In this document: positions 21,960-33,644 of the stretch, one piece after another
How positions within the stretch are numbered: the first letter of the stretch is position 1
Layout of the letters: every line of letters begins with the position of its first letter
Assembly: GCA_032718475.1 (NCBI GenBank)
Contig: JAUCBJ010008049.1
Span: forward strand, 1-64,000
DNA: 64,000 bases
From: Nemertoderma westbladi
Taxonomy: Eukaryota; Xenacoelomorpha; Nemertodermatida; Nemertodermatidae
Reading direction: 5' to 3'
Made by a program: the position numbers and the translations under genes
Notes under the pieces: generated by a model
The model's database searches: none
The model's input: only the letters and a program-made list of their open reading frames with translations
What the model was told of the DNA's origin: nothing

Positions 21960-24804
21960 TATTATATTATTCTTATTATATTTTATACTATTATATTTGT
22001 TCTATTACGATCATAATGTACCTAACGTATGGGACTGCATACAAATTTTGGCATTCACTTTCACTCACATTACAATACTGATATATTTCAATAACATCAT
22101 TTTCAGTCCATTGATTTTATAACCCAAGTATCTATCAACATTAAAATCATTTTCAGTCCATTGATTTTATAACCCAAGTATCTATCAATATTAAAATAAA
22201 CACAAAACAATTGTTGCAGTGTTCAGAGACTGGTGGAGCTCGATTAGATCGGATGGGGATTCCTATTGAGAGGGTCGATCATGAACTGAGATGCCTGCGT
22301 AAGACATTGGATTACAGATACGAGAACCAATCGGACGTTTGGCTGTTGAGTGTAGTAATACATGTACAGACAACCGAAGAACTTCACTCATTAAACGCTG
22401 AACTTAGGAATAATGCACCCACTCAGACACTGGCTATAAGTACATATGTATGTTATAGGGATGTCTCGGAATTGATATTTTGATTCTGGCCAGAATTCAA
22501 CATGCCGGAATTCCGACTGAACCGGAATTTTTTAATTTATTAAATACATTAAATGACCTATCAAACTTTATAATTTTTTGGGAAATGAAATTTTTTTAAA
22601 TTTTACTACTTTAGCCAAATTGACTAATACTAATGAGATCAATCATGCACCTTGGGGGAATTTTGTTAGGTGGGGTTGAGAGTGGCCTGGATCGGAAGCA
22701 GGATTCAATTTATCACTGCAAAAACTTTCACCATCATTTCACTGCGAATTTAATTGAATTATATTTGATTTTTATTAACACCCCCAGACAGGGCAAATTT
22801 AATTTATTTCTACAATAAAATATTGAAACCATAATTTGACAAATAATTATTAACATTAAAAATCAAGTAATATATAAACTATTTACAACTGGGAGTATTA
22901 TTATTATTATATTATGAAGCTAATTGTGCGAGTGAAGGGCAGTGGTGCTGATCTGAAGCGATATTGCCACAGAATCTGCTGGTGCAGCTGGAAGAAAGGT
23001 TGTGGAAGGGGAAAGTATCTAGACAAAGTTTATAATGGAAGCCATTGGTGGTGCATTACGTAACCATTTCGATGTTTTGATGCCATACATGTCAGCAAAA
23101 TGCCAAATTGGCGTTTTGTTTGAATTTAAAGTTAAATTCAGAATTTATCTGAATTCTACTGGCTGATAGGCCTAACCAAAACCGAAATTTGGAGTTTTGT
23201 TGGATTAAACAAATGTACTGCACTACAGCACTATGCACTAGCTGCTACCAACCATAAGGCCACCCAGTAAAAAATCCGCATTCGTAATGCATGGCACAGC
23301 GCATTAACGCGATACTCTCCCCACCTCCAACTCAATCACTAATACCTTCAATGGGACAAAATGGACATAAAAACTAAAATTCCACATTCAGAATAGTACT
23401 GGTAAACATAATAAGCAAGTCTATAGAAAATGAAACGATATACAGTACGTTAATATGTAGTCACCAATCCTTTCTACTGCAGTACTTCAGTAGAGCTAGT
23501 CTTTCAGACAGTTGCCTTACCATTGCATATTCTATTGCTCATTCTGCATTCTGACATTGTCCAGTTCTCTGATTGTGTTGTTGTTGCTTTGCTTCACTGA
23601 GTTGTGAGTTAGTGTTTCAGCCCTACACTACATTCCACATTCAGTCATTACAGTCAGGAGTTAGACAGTTTAAGCATTGCTACATTGCTGCATTTTTAAC
23701 ATGCCAAATGGTAATGCTGTCTGCCAACTACAGCACACTGCCTGGTGCCTGTATTAGGCTCTGGATTTCATTGTTTATATTGTTATAATAGCTGTATAGT
23801 GTATAGGCCATATAACATACAGCAGGACACTTGGCCTATGTTATATGCCTACTTATTGACTGCCCAATTTAGAATAAAATATTGTTATAATTTGGTTCTG
23901 CTACTGCACTGGTGGCGGTATAGGGCATATCCCCTATATAGTAGATTTAATACCTATAACTTCCACATACACATAACTATGGTGGCCCTGAGCAGCCAGT
24001 TTTGTATCTTTTTCTGCGAATTTTCTGTGATTTTTCTTCTGTGATTACCAACCTTGATGAACTGGTAAACTTAGATCATACTGGTGTAATTCCCCTGGGC
24101 CCGATTCGTGACTTTTTATTTATTTTATGTGGAAATGCAGATAACTGTTTCTAGTAATGCTGGAAAAGTTACTTTGGATTTTAACCCTTTAATGCCGGCT
24201 TAATAAAAATATTCTGCATTGAAAAAACCTGCTATAGAAAAAAAAATTTGAAAATTTGTCAAAACCCTGGGAATTGAAAACTAAAAAAAAAATTTTTATT
24301 AATTTTTTCAAAATTTTACCTTTAGTAGTAGGCCTACAAAAGTACAAAAAAAATTTTCGAAATTTCTTTCAAAATTTTTTTTTCTAAATTTCTTTCAAAA
24401 ATTTTTTTTCTAAATTTATTTTTTGAAAAATTTTGTTGTACTAATGTAGGCCTATTACTAAAGGTAAAATAAAAACAGATATATTTAAATTCTATCACCA
24501 TTTTGGCCTTGTTTTACCGTTATTATTATGAACAAAGGAAGCACGCCAAAAAGGCATTTAATTAATAAAGATAGGATAAAATATGTCGATTAAACATTAT
24601 ACATAAAATAAAACCAAACACTGTATTTAAATAGAAAAGGCCGCATATCATAATTAATGTAAATTATTATTAGGTATTAGCCCACTGGGAGAGGCTGGAT
24701 GACCTAGAGGGGCAATCAAGAAGGTGGTCTAGGTCAATGGCGGGGGCATCACAAAGTGTACATACGCAACTGGGTGGTGCATGGAAGTGAGTGTGTAGAG
24801 GCGC
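21960..24804. other. Remaining duplicated sequence without recognised gene (copy 1)
   Basis: ORFs at 22211-22483 (IERVDHELRCLRKTLDYRY) and elsewhere are conserved between the two duplicates only because the segment is duplicated; none is recognised. A 43 bp direct repeat (TTTTCAGTCCATTGATTTTA) occurs at about 22101 and 22149. At the end, DDLEGQSRRWSRSM followed by SVHTQLGGAWK resembles the C-terminus of a retrotransposon RT protein, but this is weak. Confidence 0.4.
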
Positions 24805-25214
24805 TATTGTGTTTGGTACACACCTATTTCAATTTTTTGGCAAAAATTTTTAATAAAAAAAAAATGAATGAATGAATGAATTTCGCAGATATAGGTGTGT
24901 ACCAAATGCAAAAGTGACTCACTTTAGTATTGCGTTTGGTACACACCAATTTATTAAGAAAAAAAAGACAATTTTGGATATTCTCTCTAATCCCTGTCTA
25001 ATCCTTCGAGAACAACATACTCATCGACCATATGGCCCTTTTCTAAGCTACCCTTGATAACAAAGCAGTCGTGGATTTGCGAACACACTATGTAGTGAAC
25101 ACACCACATCCATTTAGACAGGGATTGTTGCTCTTCATTGCCGCGAAACCACCCCGGACGGGTAGTATCAGGAATTAGCGTGAGAATTCCAGCAGGTATG
25201 GTGCTGAGGAGTTT

Positions 25215-25545
25215 TGACATGATAAATAAGAACAGAACCTCTTGCTATTGCAATAATCCACTATTCCACCAAATACCTGTTGCTCAGCATGGTATAAAAA
25301 AGACGGCAATAACTACACCTTTTGGTATGTTTGTATTTAAGCGAATGCCTTTCGGGCTTCGAAATGCCAGCCAAACATTTCAGAGAGTTATGGATACAAG
25401 TTTATGCAATTTAGACTGTTGTGTAGCCTATATTGACGACAATTTGTAGCTAGTAAAAATTCCGAGCAACATTATTCTGATGTAGAATCTGTATTGAAAA
25501 GGCTTGAAAAATGTGCTCACAAATTTATCAAGAAATAAAAATAAT
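25215..25545 (+). pseudogene. Gypsy-type RT fragment (duplication copy 2)
   Basis: Duplicate of the fragment at 18130-18460, with the same one-base deletion after the catalytic motif. One substitution turns the last residue of YIDDIL into N (GACAATTTG). Confidence 0.88.
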
Positions 25546-25574
25546 AAACCTGATAAATTCTCGATGAATGAAGA

Positions 25575-26057
25575 TGCTGAAAAATCTTTTATCAAATTAA
25601 AAACTGCCTTAAAACAAGCAGTAAAACAAGCAGTCATGTACTGGAAACGATAGTGCTATCGTTTCCAGTACATGACGCTCCGTTATCCATTACCACAGAC
25701 GCGTCGGCTTTCGCAGTTGGTGCAGTGGTCCATCAGATGGTTAACGAACATTATGAGCCACTGGCGTTTTACTCTAAAAAATTAACTGAAAATGAAAGTA
25801 AAAAGTCCGCGTTTGATCGTGAACTTTTAGCCATTTATGTTACTCTTAAACACCACGATTGGTTGTTAGGTCAAAATGTTACTATTTTTACCGACCATAA
25901 ACCCCTTGAAAAATGTTTAAGTATGAAAAATCCTACGCCACAGCAGTCACGTTGGCTCTCTTTATCGTCCATATTATCATCGAAGGGAAGTCCCGTCGCG
26001 ACATTGGGTCTAGATCCTGATGCCATTTGTAATAATGGTGAGTGTATAATAAAGTAG
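25575..26057 (+). pseudogene. Gypsy-type RNase H fragment (duplication copy 2)
   Basis: Duplicate of 18490-18972, including the perfect inverted repeat at 25634-25675. It differs by AVGAVV where copy 1 reads AVGTVV. Confidence 0.88.
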
Positions 26058-26477
26058 TTAAACCTCTTGCTATTGCCTACAAACATATACTGAACATATA
26101 CAAACATATACATTAAGAACCTCCACATCATATTTATATGGACAGCCTTAGGAGATACCACAAAACCAGTTGCCTACACTGGGAGATGTTATACAAGTCC
26201 TCCCATTCCCCTGAACCACCACTTCCAGGAAACAGTTCGAAAAGTCGCAATTATGTGGAATTGCCAACAGTTGCCCGTGAAGCAGATAGGTATGGGTCGC
26301 GAAATAGTTTAGCAGATGCTGCTATAGGAACAACAGATGTTACAACAACAGAATAAAAGATGTCATGAAGGAATTTTCAAGTAGTGATATAATATATCAT
26401 ACAAAATTTGGAGATGCCACAAGAAGCTGAGGTTGGAACTGGATAGTAATGTCTTGAATGAACCAGTATTAGGATAA

Positions 26478-26669
26478 ATCCTTGATGGATGCAAGGACTT
26501 CTACTCTAGTAAGGGATACATGATTTGGGAATGTTACAAAATTAAAAGAAGAACATGTGGCTCTTGTACACGAGCCAGGTGCCAAGTTTATTGTCATGTA
26601 ACTCCTAAAATTGGTAAGGCTAATGATATCATATGCACAGTTAATTTACACTTATCAGAAAATAATTGA
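26478..26669 (+). pseudogene. FLYWCH-like zinc finger fragment (copy 2)
   Basis: Duplicate of 19393-19584, identical as far as read. Confidence 0.45.
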
Positions 26670-28956
26670 AATGTATCAAAATTAAAATACACCGTTTTTC
26701 ACTGTAGTTAATTAAGATATAATTTGTAAAAATCAGTATTTTATTGATAAATTTTGTGAAGGAGTCTAAATTCGTTTTGTAATGATAGCCTCCAAAATAA
26801 GTTGCTTTCCCTAAGAAGAAAGTTCACTGTATGAAATTTTAATTGGATGCATATCCATTGGTACTAAGAACTTTTCAAAATCTTCGTTTATATGATTCTT
26901 TTATCTTTTTACTAGCTTATTAATTTTCTGATCTTAAAGTAAGTTTCTAATTTAATGTAAACAAAAAATTAATTATATAATAAAATACTTACTTTAATAA
27001 TACCATGGTACGATGATGACGGGACAATTTCTTATAACTGTTCAATAGTGGCACCCAATACATAGTTCTTCATCGTAAAAATTGTTTTATTTTTAATATA
27101 ATTCAGCATCTCAAGGGAGATAGCAATGGTAGAATTGCAGATTTTAAAGATGGCCTGTTATGGGCCCATAACCCAACATGTATGTTGCTTGAATGCAGTA
27201 CAACACACATTAGGCAAAACCACTCTAGTGCAGTTCTTACCATCATCTCTACCACGGCCCAGCAGTCCACTCCATTCGACCCTACCACGGGCCCAGCGGT
27301 CCACTCCAATCGACACTACCACAGCCGGTCGTTCGACTCCAGGATTCGGTTGTATGATGGTAAGTTAGTTACAAAGGGTATGCATAGTGATAAAATTGGT
27401 TACACAACCCCCCCCCCCCCCCCCACGCACACATTTGTTTTTTTTTAGTAGACACAATATTAATAGCTATTATATTATTCTTATTATATTTTATACTATT
27501 ATATTTGTTCTATTACGATCATAATGTACCTAACGTATGGGACTGCATAAAAATTTTGGCATTCACTTTCACTCACATTACAATACTGATATATTTCAAT
27601 AACATCATTTTCAGTCCATTGATTTTATAACCCAAGTATCTATCAACATTAAAATCATTTTCAGTCCATTGATTTTATAACCCAAGTATCTATCAACATT
27701 AAAATAAACACAAAACAATTGTTGCAGTGTTCAGAGACTGGTGGAGCTCGATTAGATCGGATGGGGATTCCTATTGAGAGGGTCGATCATGAACTGCGAT
27801 GCCGCCTGCGTAAGACATTGGATTACAGATACGAGAACCAATCGGACGTTTGGCTGTTGAGTGTAGTAATACCTGTACAGACAACCGAAGAACTTCACTC
27901 ATTAAACGCTGAACTTAGGAATAATGCACCCACTCAGACACTGGCTATAAGTACATATGTATGTTATAGGGATGTCTCGGAATTGATATTTTGATTCTGG
28001 CCAGAATTCAACATGCCGGAATTCCGACTGAACCGGAATTTTTTAATTTATTAAATACATTAAATGACCCATCAAACTTTATAATTTTTTGGGAAATGAA
28101 ATTTTTTTAAATTTTACTACTTTAGCCAAATTGACTAATACTAATGAGATCAATCATGCACCTTGGGGGAATTTTGTTAGGAGGGGTTGAGAGTGGCCTG
28201 GATCGGAAGCAGGATTCAATTTATCACTGCAAAAACTTTCACCATCATTTCACTGCGAATTTAATTGAATTATATTTGATTTTTATTAACACCCCCAGAC
28301 AGGGCAAATTTAATTTATTTCTACAATAAAATATTGAAACCATAATTTGACAAATAATTATTAACATTAAAAATCAAGTAATATATAAACTATTTACAAC
28401 TGGGAGTATTATTATTATTATATTATGAAGCTAATTGTGCGAGTGAAGGGCAGTGGTGCTGATCTGAAGCGATATTGCCACAGAATCTGCTGGTGCAGCT
28501 GGAAGAAAGGTTGTGGAAGGGGAAAGTATCTAGACAAAGTTTATAATGGAAGCCATTGGTGGTGCATTACGTAACCATTTCGATGTTTTGATGCCATACA
28601 TGTCAGCAAAATGCCAAATTGGCGTTTTGTTTGAATTTAAAGTTAAATTCAGAATTTATCTGAATTCTACTGGCTGATAGGCCTAACCAAAACCGAAATT
28701 TGGAGTTTTGTTGGATTAAACAAATGTACTGCACTACAGCACTATGCACTAGCTGCTACCAACCATAAGGCCACCCAGTAAAAAATCCGCATTCGTAATG
28801 CATGGCACAGCGCATTAACGCGATACTCTCCCCACCTCCAACTCAATCACTAATACCTTCAATGGGACAAAATGGACATAAAAACTAAAATTCCACATTC
28901 AGAATAGTACTGGTAAACATAATAAGCAAGTCTATAGAAAATGAAACGATATACAG

Positions 28957-29999
28957 TAGGGTAGGTCAATTTTTACTTTTTTTGGATATCTAGATTTTCT
29001 CATTGATAAAAAGTGGCCTTGGGTCCTAAAACTTTGTAGAAACGAAATTTTAACTCCTAAAAATCATGTTTGACCACTGCACTGGACGTCGTCCAGTTCC
29101 CGCCCTAGCCGCTAGTGAGTCATTTTCCCAATTATTGTGATGATCAACTTCTAGTATTCCTACCGCATTGATATTATGCTCATTAGAACCGCAATGACCG
29201 ATTTAGTTGGTGTAGACACCTTCAAAACAAGCATAGAGCGAGTAGTTTTTGAGATATTCCAGAATATGTGAAGTCCGGTACAAGTTAACATTAGCGCCTT
29301 GATGCGGTATTGACAAATACACTAAAAATTATAATTCTAATTATCTCAAAGAATCCACAATTTACACATAACTGCAGTGATCAATTTAGGGGATGTTGAA
29401 ACTCTAATAATATGAGTTCAGTGATTAGTTCTCGAGTTATTGTACAAAACGTCTGGACTGAGTCAGCTCAATATAAGGTCATTAATTGGTGGACCTAACC
29501 TTGACATTTTGTACAATAACTCGAAAACTAATCACTCAATTAATATTTTTAGAGTGTCAACATCCCCTAAATTGATCATTGCAGTTATGTGGGAATTGTG
29601 GTTGCCTTGAGAAAATTAGAATTATAATTTTTAGTGTATTTGTCAATACCGCATCAAGGCGCTAATGTTGACTTGTACCGGACTTCACATATTCTGCAAT
29701 ATCTCAAAAACTACTCGCTCTATGCTTGTTTTGAAGGTGTCTACACCAACTAAATCGGTCATTGCGGTTCTAATGAGCATAATATCAATGCGGTAGGAAT
29801 ACTAGAAGTTGATCATCACAATAATTGGGAATTTGACTCACTAGCGGCTAGGGCGGGAACTGGACGACGTCCAGTGCAGGGGTCAAACATGATTTTTAGG
29901 AGTTAAAATTGCGTTTTTACAAAGTCCCAAGACCCAAGGCCACTTTTTATCAATGAGAAAATCTAGATATCCAAAAAAAGTTAAAATTGACCTACCCTA
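28957..29999. mobile_element. hAT-like fold-back element with 8 bp target duplication
   Basis: Starts TAGGGTAGGTCAATTTTTAC and ends GACCTACCCTA. The two arms are inverted copies of each other over nearly their whole length (about 500 bp each) around a loop near 29480. Flanks are ATATACAG at 28949-28956 and 30000-30007. Copy 1 has the site once, uninterrupted (ATATACAGTACG at 23441). An 8 bp duplication and TAGGG tips suit hAT-type non-autonomous elements. No ORF. Confidence 0.9.
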
Positions 30000-30070
30000 A
30001 TATACAGTACGTTAATATGTAGTCACCAATCCTTTCTACTGCAGTACTTCAGTAGAGCTAGTCTTTCAGA

Positions 30071-30647
30071 ATACGTACTTTTTCGAATACGTAAGGGAAA
30101 GGCATGGGCAGCCTTGAATAGGCTTTCCAGGATTTGGAAGTCACCGAGAATTAATCGGAAACTTAAGGTCCGATTATTTAGAGCAGCAGTAGTTCCAGTA
30201 CTCCTCTACAGGAGTCCATGCTGGGCTCTAACTGCTGAGGACACCAAATCTCTGGATGGCACATTCACAAGAATGCTACGCCGGGTTCATTGTGTCAAGT
30301 ACAATGCACACATCTCCAACCAGACACTATATAACATTGGAGGTGTCTCATTGGTTCCCCCAAGCTTGACACTAGAACAAAATCGCCTCCGCTTTGCAGG
30401 ACATTGCTTTCGCCGTGAGGACCAGCCAGTGCATAATCTTGTACTTTGGCAGCCTCATGGAGTGAATAAGCATGGTGGACAGCCCATGACTTTCTTGAGA
30501 CGCATCTTAAAGGACACTGGCCTTAAAGATGCGGATGATCTAGCAAATGTCATGGGTGATAGGGAGTTGTGGCGGTGCAATTTTGTTGACAAGCCGGCAC
30601 AGCATTCTTAAAAATGCAGCTGCAATGCAGCATGCCGATCCTAGTAG
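30071..30647 (+). pseudogene. Non-LTR retrotransposon copy C with intact C-terminal frame
   Basis: Holds the last part of the RT protein as one open frame, 30114-30611: MNRLSRIWKSPRINRKLK, VVPVLLYRSPCWALTAED, then FAGHCFRREDQPVHNLVL and a stop. The shared 3' UTR and (TAG)n tail follow. It is flanked by a 12 bp direct repeat TAGTCTTTCAGA (30059-30070 and 30648-30659), which is single at 23498 in copy 1. This proves retrotransposition by target-primed insertion. A 13 bp non-family leader (ATACGTACTTTTT) sits at the 5' junction. Confidence 0.92.
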
Positions 30648-31823
30648 TAGTCTTTCAGACAGTTGCCTTACCATTGCATATTCTATTGCTCATTCTGCAT
30701 TCTGACATTGTCCAGTTCTCTGATTGTGTTGTTGTTGCTTTGCTTCACTGAGTTGTGAGTTAGTGTTTCAGCCCTACACTACATTCCACATTCAGTCATT
30801 ACAGTCAGGAGTTAGACAGTTTAAGCATTGCTACATTGCTGCATTTTTAACATGCCAAATGGTAATGCTGTCTGCCAACTACAGCACACTGCCTGGTGCC
30901 TGTATTAGGCTCTGGATTTCATTGTTTATATTGTTATAATAGCTGTATAGTGTATAGGCCATATAACATACAGCAGGACACTTGGCCTATGTTATATGCC
31001 TACTTATTGACTGCCCAATTTAGAATAAAATATTGTTATAATTTGGTTCTGCTACTGCACTGGTGGCGGTATAGGGCATATCACCTATATAGTAGATTTA
31101 ATACCTATAACTTCCACATACACATAACTATGGTGGCCCTGAGCAGCCAGTTTTGTATCTTTTTCTGCGAATTTTCTGTGATTTTTCTTCTGTGATTACC
31201 AACCTTGATGAACTGGTAAACTTAGATCATACTGGTGTAATTCCCCTGGGCCCGATTCGTGACTTTTTATTTATTTTATGTGGAAATGCAGATAACTGTT
31301 TCTAGTAATGCTGGAAAAGTTACTTTGGATTTTAACCCTTTAATGCCGGCTTAATAAAAATATTCTGCATTGAAAAAACCTGCTATAGAAAAAAAAATTT
31401 GAAAATTTGTCAAAACCCTGGGAATTGAAAACTAAAAAAAAAAATTTTATTAATTTTTTCAAAATTTTACCTTTAGTAGTAGGCCTACAAAAGTACAAAA
31501 AAATTTTTCGAAATTTCTTTCAAAATTTTTTTTTCTAAATTTCTTTCAAAAATTTTTTTTCTAAATTTATTTTTTGAAAAATTTTGTTGTACTAATGTTG
31601 GCCTATTACTAAAGGTAAAATAAAAACAGATATATTTAAATTCTATCACCATTTTGGCCTTGTTTTACCGTTATTATTATGAACAAAGGAAGCGCGCCAA
31701 AAAGGCATTTAATTAATAAAGATAGGATAAAATATGTCGATTAAACATTATACATAAAATAAAACCAAACACTGTATTTAAATAGAAAAGGCCGCATATC
31801 ATAATTAATGTAAATTTATTAGG

Positions 31824-32331
31824 ATTAATCGGAAACTTAAGGTCCGATTATTTAGAGCAGCAGTAGTTCCAGTACTCCTCTACGGGAGTCCATGCTGGGC
31901 TCTAACTGCTGAGGACACCAAATCTCTGGATGGCACATTCACAAGAATGCTACGCCGGGTCCATTGTGTCAAGTATAATGCACACATCTCCAACCAGACA
32001 CTATATAACATTGGAGGTGTCTCATTGGTTCCCCCAAGCTTGACACTAGAACAAAATCGCCTCCGCTTTGCAGGACATTGCTTTCGCCGTGAGGACCAGC
32101 CAGTGCATAATCTTGTACTTTGGCAGCCTCATGGAGTGAATAAGCATGGTGGACAGCCAATGACTTTCTTGAAACGCATCTTAAAGGACACTGGCCTTAA
32201 AGATGCGGATGATCTAGCAAATGTCATGGGTGATAGGGAGTTGTGGCGGTGCAATTTTGTTGACAAGCCGGCACAGCATTCTTAAAAATGCAGCTGCAAT
32301 GCAGCATGCCGATCCTAGTAGTAGTAGTAGG
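31824..32331 (+). pseudogene. Non-LTR retrotransposon copy D
   Basis: Starts within the RT thumb (ATTAATCGGAAACTTAAGG). It continues as an open frame to 32285 (MLRRVHCVKYNAHISNQTLY ... VDKPAQHS) and ends with a (TAG)n tail at 32331. Copy 1 of the duplication lacks it. Against the empty site at about 24677-24698, some 14 bp of target (TATTAGCCCACT) are missing, so insertion was accompanied by a small deletion and no clear target duplication remains. Confidence 0.9.
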
Positions 32332-32443
32332 GAGAGGCTGGATGACCTAGAGGGGCAATCAAGAAGGTGGTCTAGGTCAATGGCGGGGGCATCACAAAGT
32401 GTACATACGCAACTGGGTGGTGCATGGAAGTGTGTAGAGGCGC

Positions 32444-33010
32444 AGATATGGTGATGAAAACCGTGAACGGAGACTCAGGTCAACACATATGTGGTAATGT
32501 GACGCCTAAATATGTGTATGAGTTAACTCTTGACATTTGTTGACTGTTATAATAAAAAGTATCATTTGAGGCTACCCTGCCTCCTCTGCAAAAAATAATA
32601 ATCGCACATTTCTTAAGGTTAATTTGAAGTCCATTTGCCTTGGCCCAACTAGATATGGTGTCCAGTCCCGATTGTAGAGCTTCCCTCGTATCCACATATA
32701 TTAAGTAAGTCATCTGTGTATAGAAGGATGAATACTGCAGTGGCTAACCTATGTATCCACGCTATTATGTCGAGGATGTAAAGAATAAATAGGAAAGGAC
32801 TCAGTCTGTCGCCTTGTAGAACACCATGGGTCTGTACAATGGGGGATCGGATATACTGTATATCGTACATTGTATTTTGTATAAAGTTTGGGCTGAGTAT
32901 CCATTTCAGTAGTAGAAATATCTTACCATAATTGGAAAGAGTGTTCCAATTTACTGATTTACTTCTCGCTCTTGCCTCGCACTTTTCCTTCAAACTCTAT
33001 AATATGTAAC
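32444..33010 (-). pseudogene. RT fragment of a third non-LTR family
   Basis: The minus strand reads VQTHGVLQGDRLSPFLFILY, LYTDDLL and, in another frame, LDTISSWAKANGLQINLKKC followed by SYTYLGVTL. These are the RT blocks G-LQG--LSP, the catalytic (Y/F)xDD, and W----GL-IN--K-, then YLG. The frame switches near 32690. The upstream end (SKSVNWNTLSNYGKIFLLLK) suits the same domain. Sequence differs clearly from copies A-F. No UTRs found. Confidence 0.75.
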
Positions 33011-33644
33011 AAATTACCTTCCTACTGCTGTCAATTCCAAATCAGGGTTTTGACGCTGATGTAAGTTCCTGGGGGTTTGCGCTCGATCCCATATGGCGAT
33101 ACCAGTTAAGAGGAGCTTATGGCCGAGGCCGGTGAAGAGATAATGGGATTACCTGGAGTTGGAAGGAGTATGGGGCAGGATATACTAACTAGCAGGAGGT
33201 AGTGGTGGGAGTTATCTGCTTGAGGAGACAGGACTGACAGAAGACACCATCATAGATACTGGGAGGTCACTTCCATCAAACAGGTTAATATTATGTGTTT
33301 AATTTGTTACATAATATCAAGCAAGTGTTTTAAGAACATCAATTAATTATCCTCTGAATTATCTTATTTTGTTCCATATTTTTAGCTTTATAACATTGCA
33401 ATAACAAATGCGCTACAGCACTGGTACATTTAAAATCATCTTTAATGTTGTTAAATGTATGTTAACAGCGAAATGTTACTAAATCATTAATATTTATACT
33501 TATTATTAGAATATTTGAGAGACCTCGATCATTATTGTATGATTATTTTTAAACTGTACATTAACGTATCTGTTACGTTAACGTCAACAGTCTACTTGGT
33601 ACAAAGCAATTAAATCCTGCATGTTAATTTCAGTGTCCAAATCA
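33011..33644. other. Intergenic stretch without recognised gene
   Basis: AT-rich, with no open frame of note on either strand. Confidence 0.55.

Larger units (their letters stand above)
17720..24804. repeat. Tandem segmental duplication, copy 1 (7.1 kb)
   Basis: Starts at TATTGTGTTTGGTACACACC and ends at GTGTGTAGAGGCGC, directly followed by copy 2. The two copies match almost base for base wherever they share sequence (a handful of substitutions were seen, such as 18643 A versus G in copy 2). Copy 1 carries a 1,577 bp fold-back element at 20379-21955 that copy 2 lacks. It lacks three insertions present in copy 2. Confidence 0.95.
24805..32443. repeat. Tandem segmental duplication, copy 2 (7.6 kb)
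   Basis: Head-to-tail repeat of copy 1. Copy-2-specific insertions are a hAT-like fold-back element (28957-29999), retrocopy C (30071-30647) and retrocopy D (about 31824-32331). The site of the copy-1 fold-back element (AATAGCTATTATATT at 27464) is empty here. Confidence 0.95.

Noticed and set aside
22211-22483. ORF conserved in both duplicates (also 27719-27994) as a selected gene
   Set aside because: Everything in the 7 kb segment is equally conserved because the duplication is recent, and no motif is recognisable.
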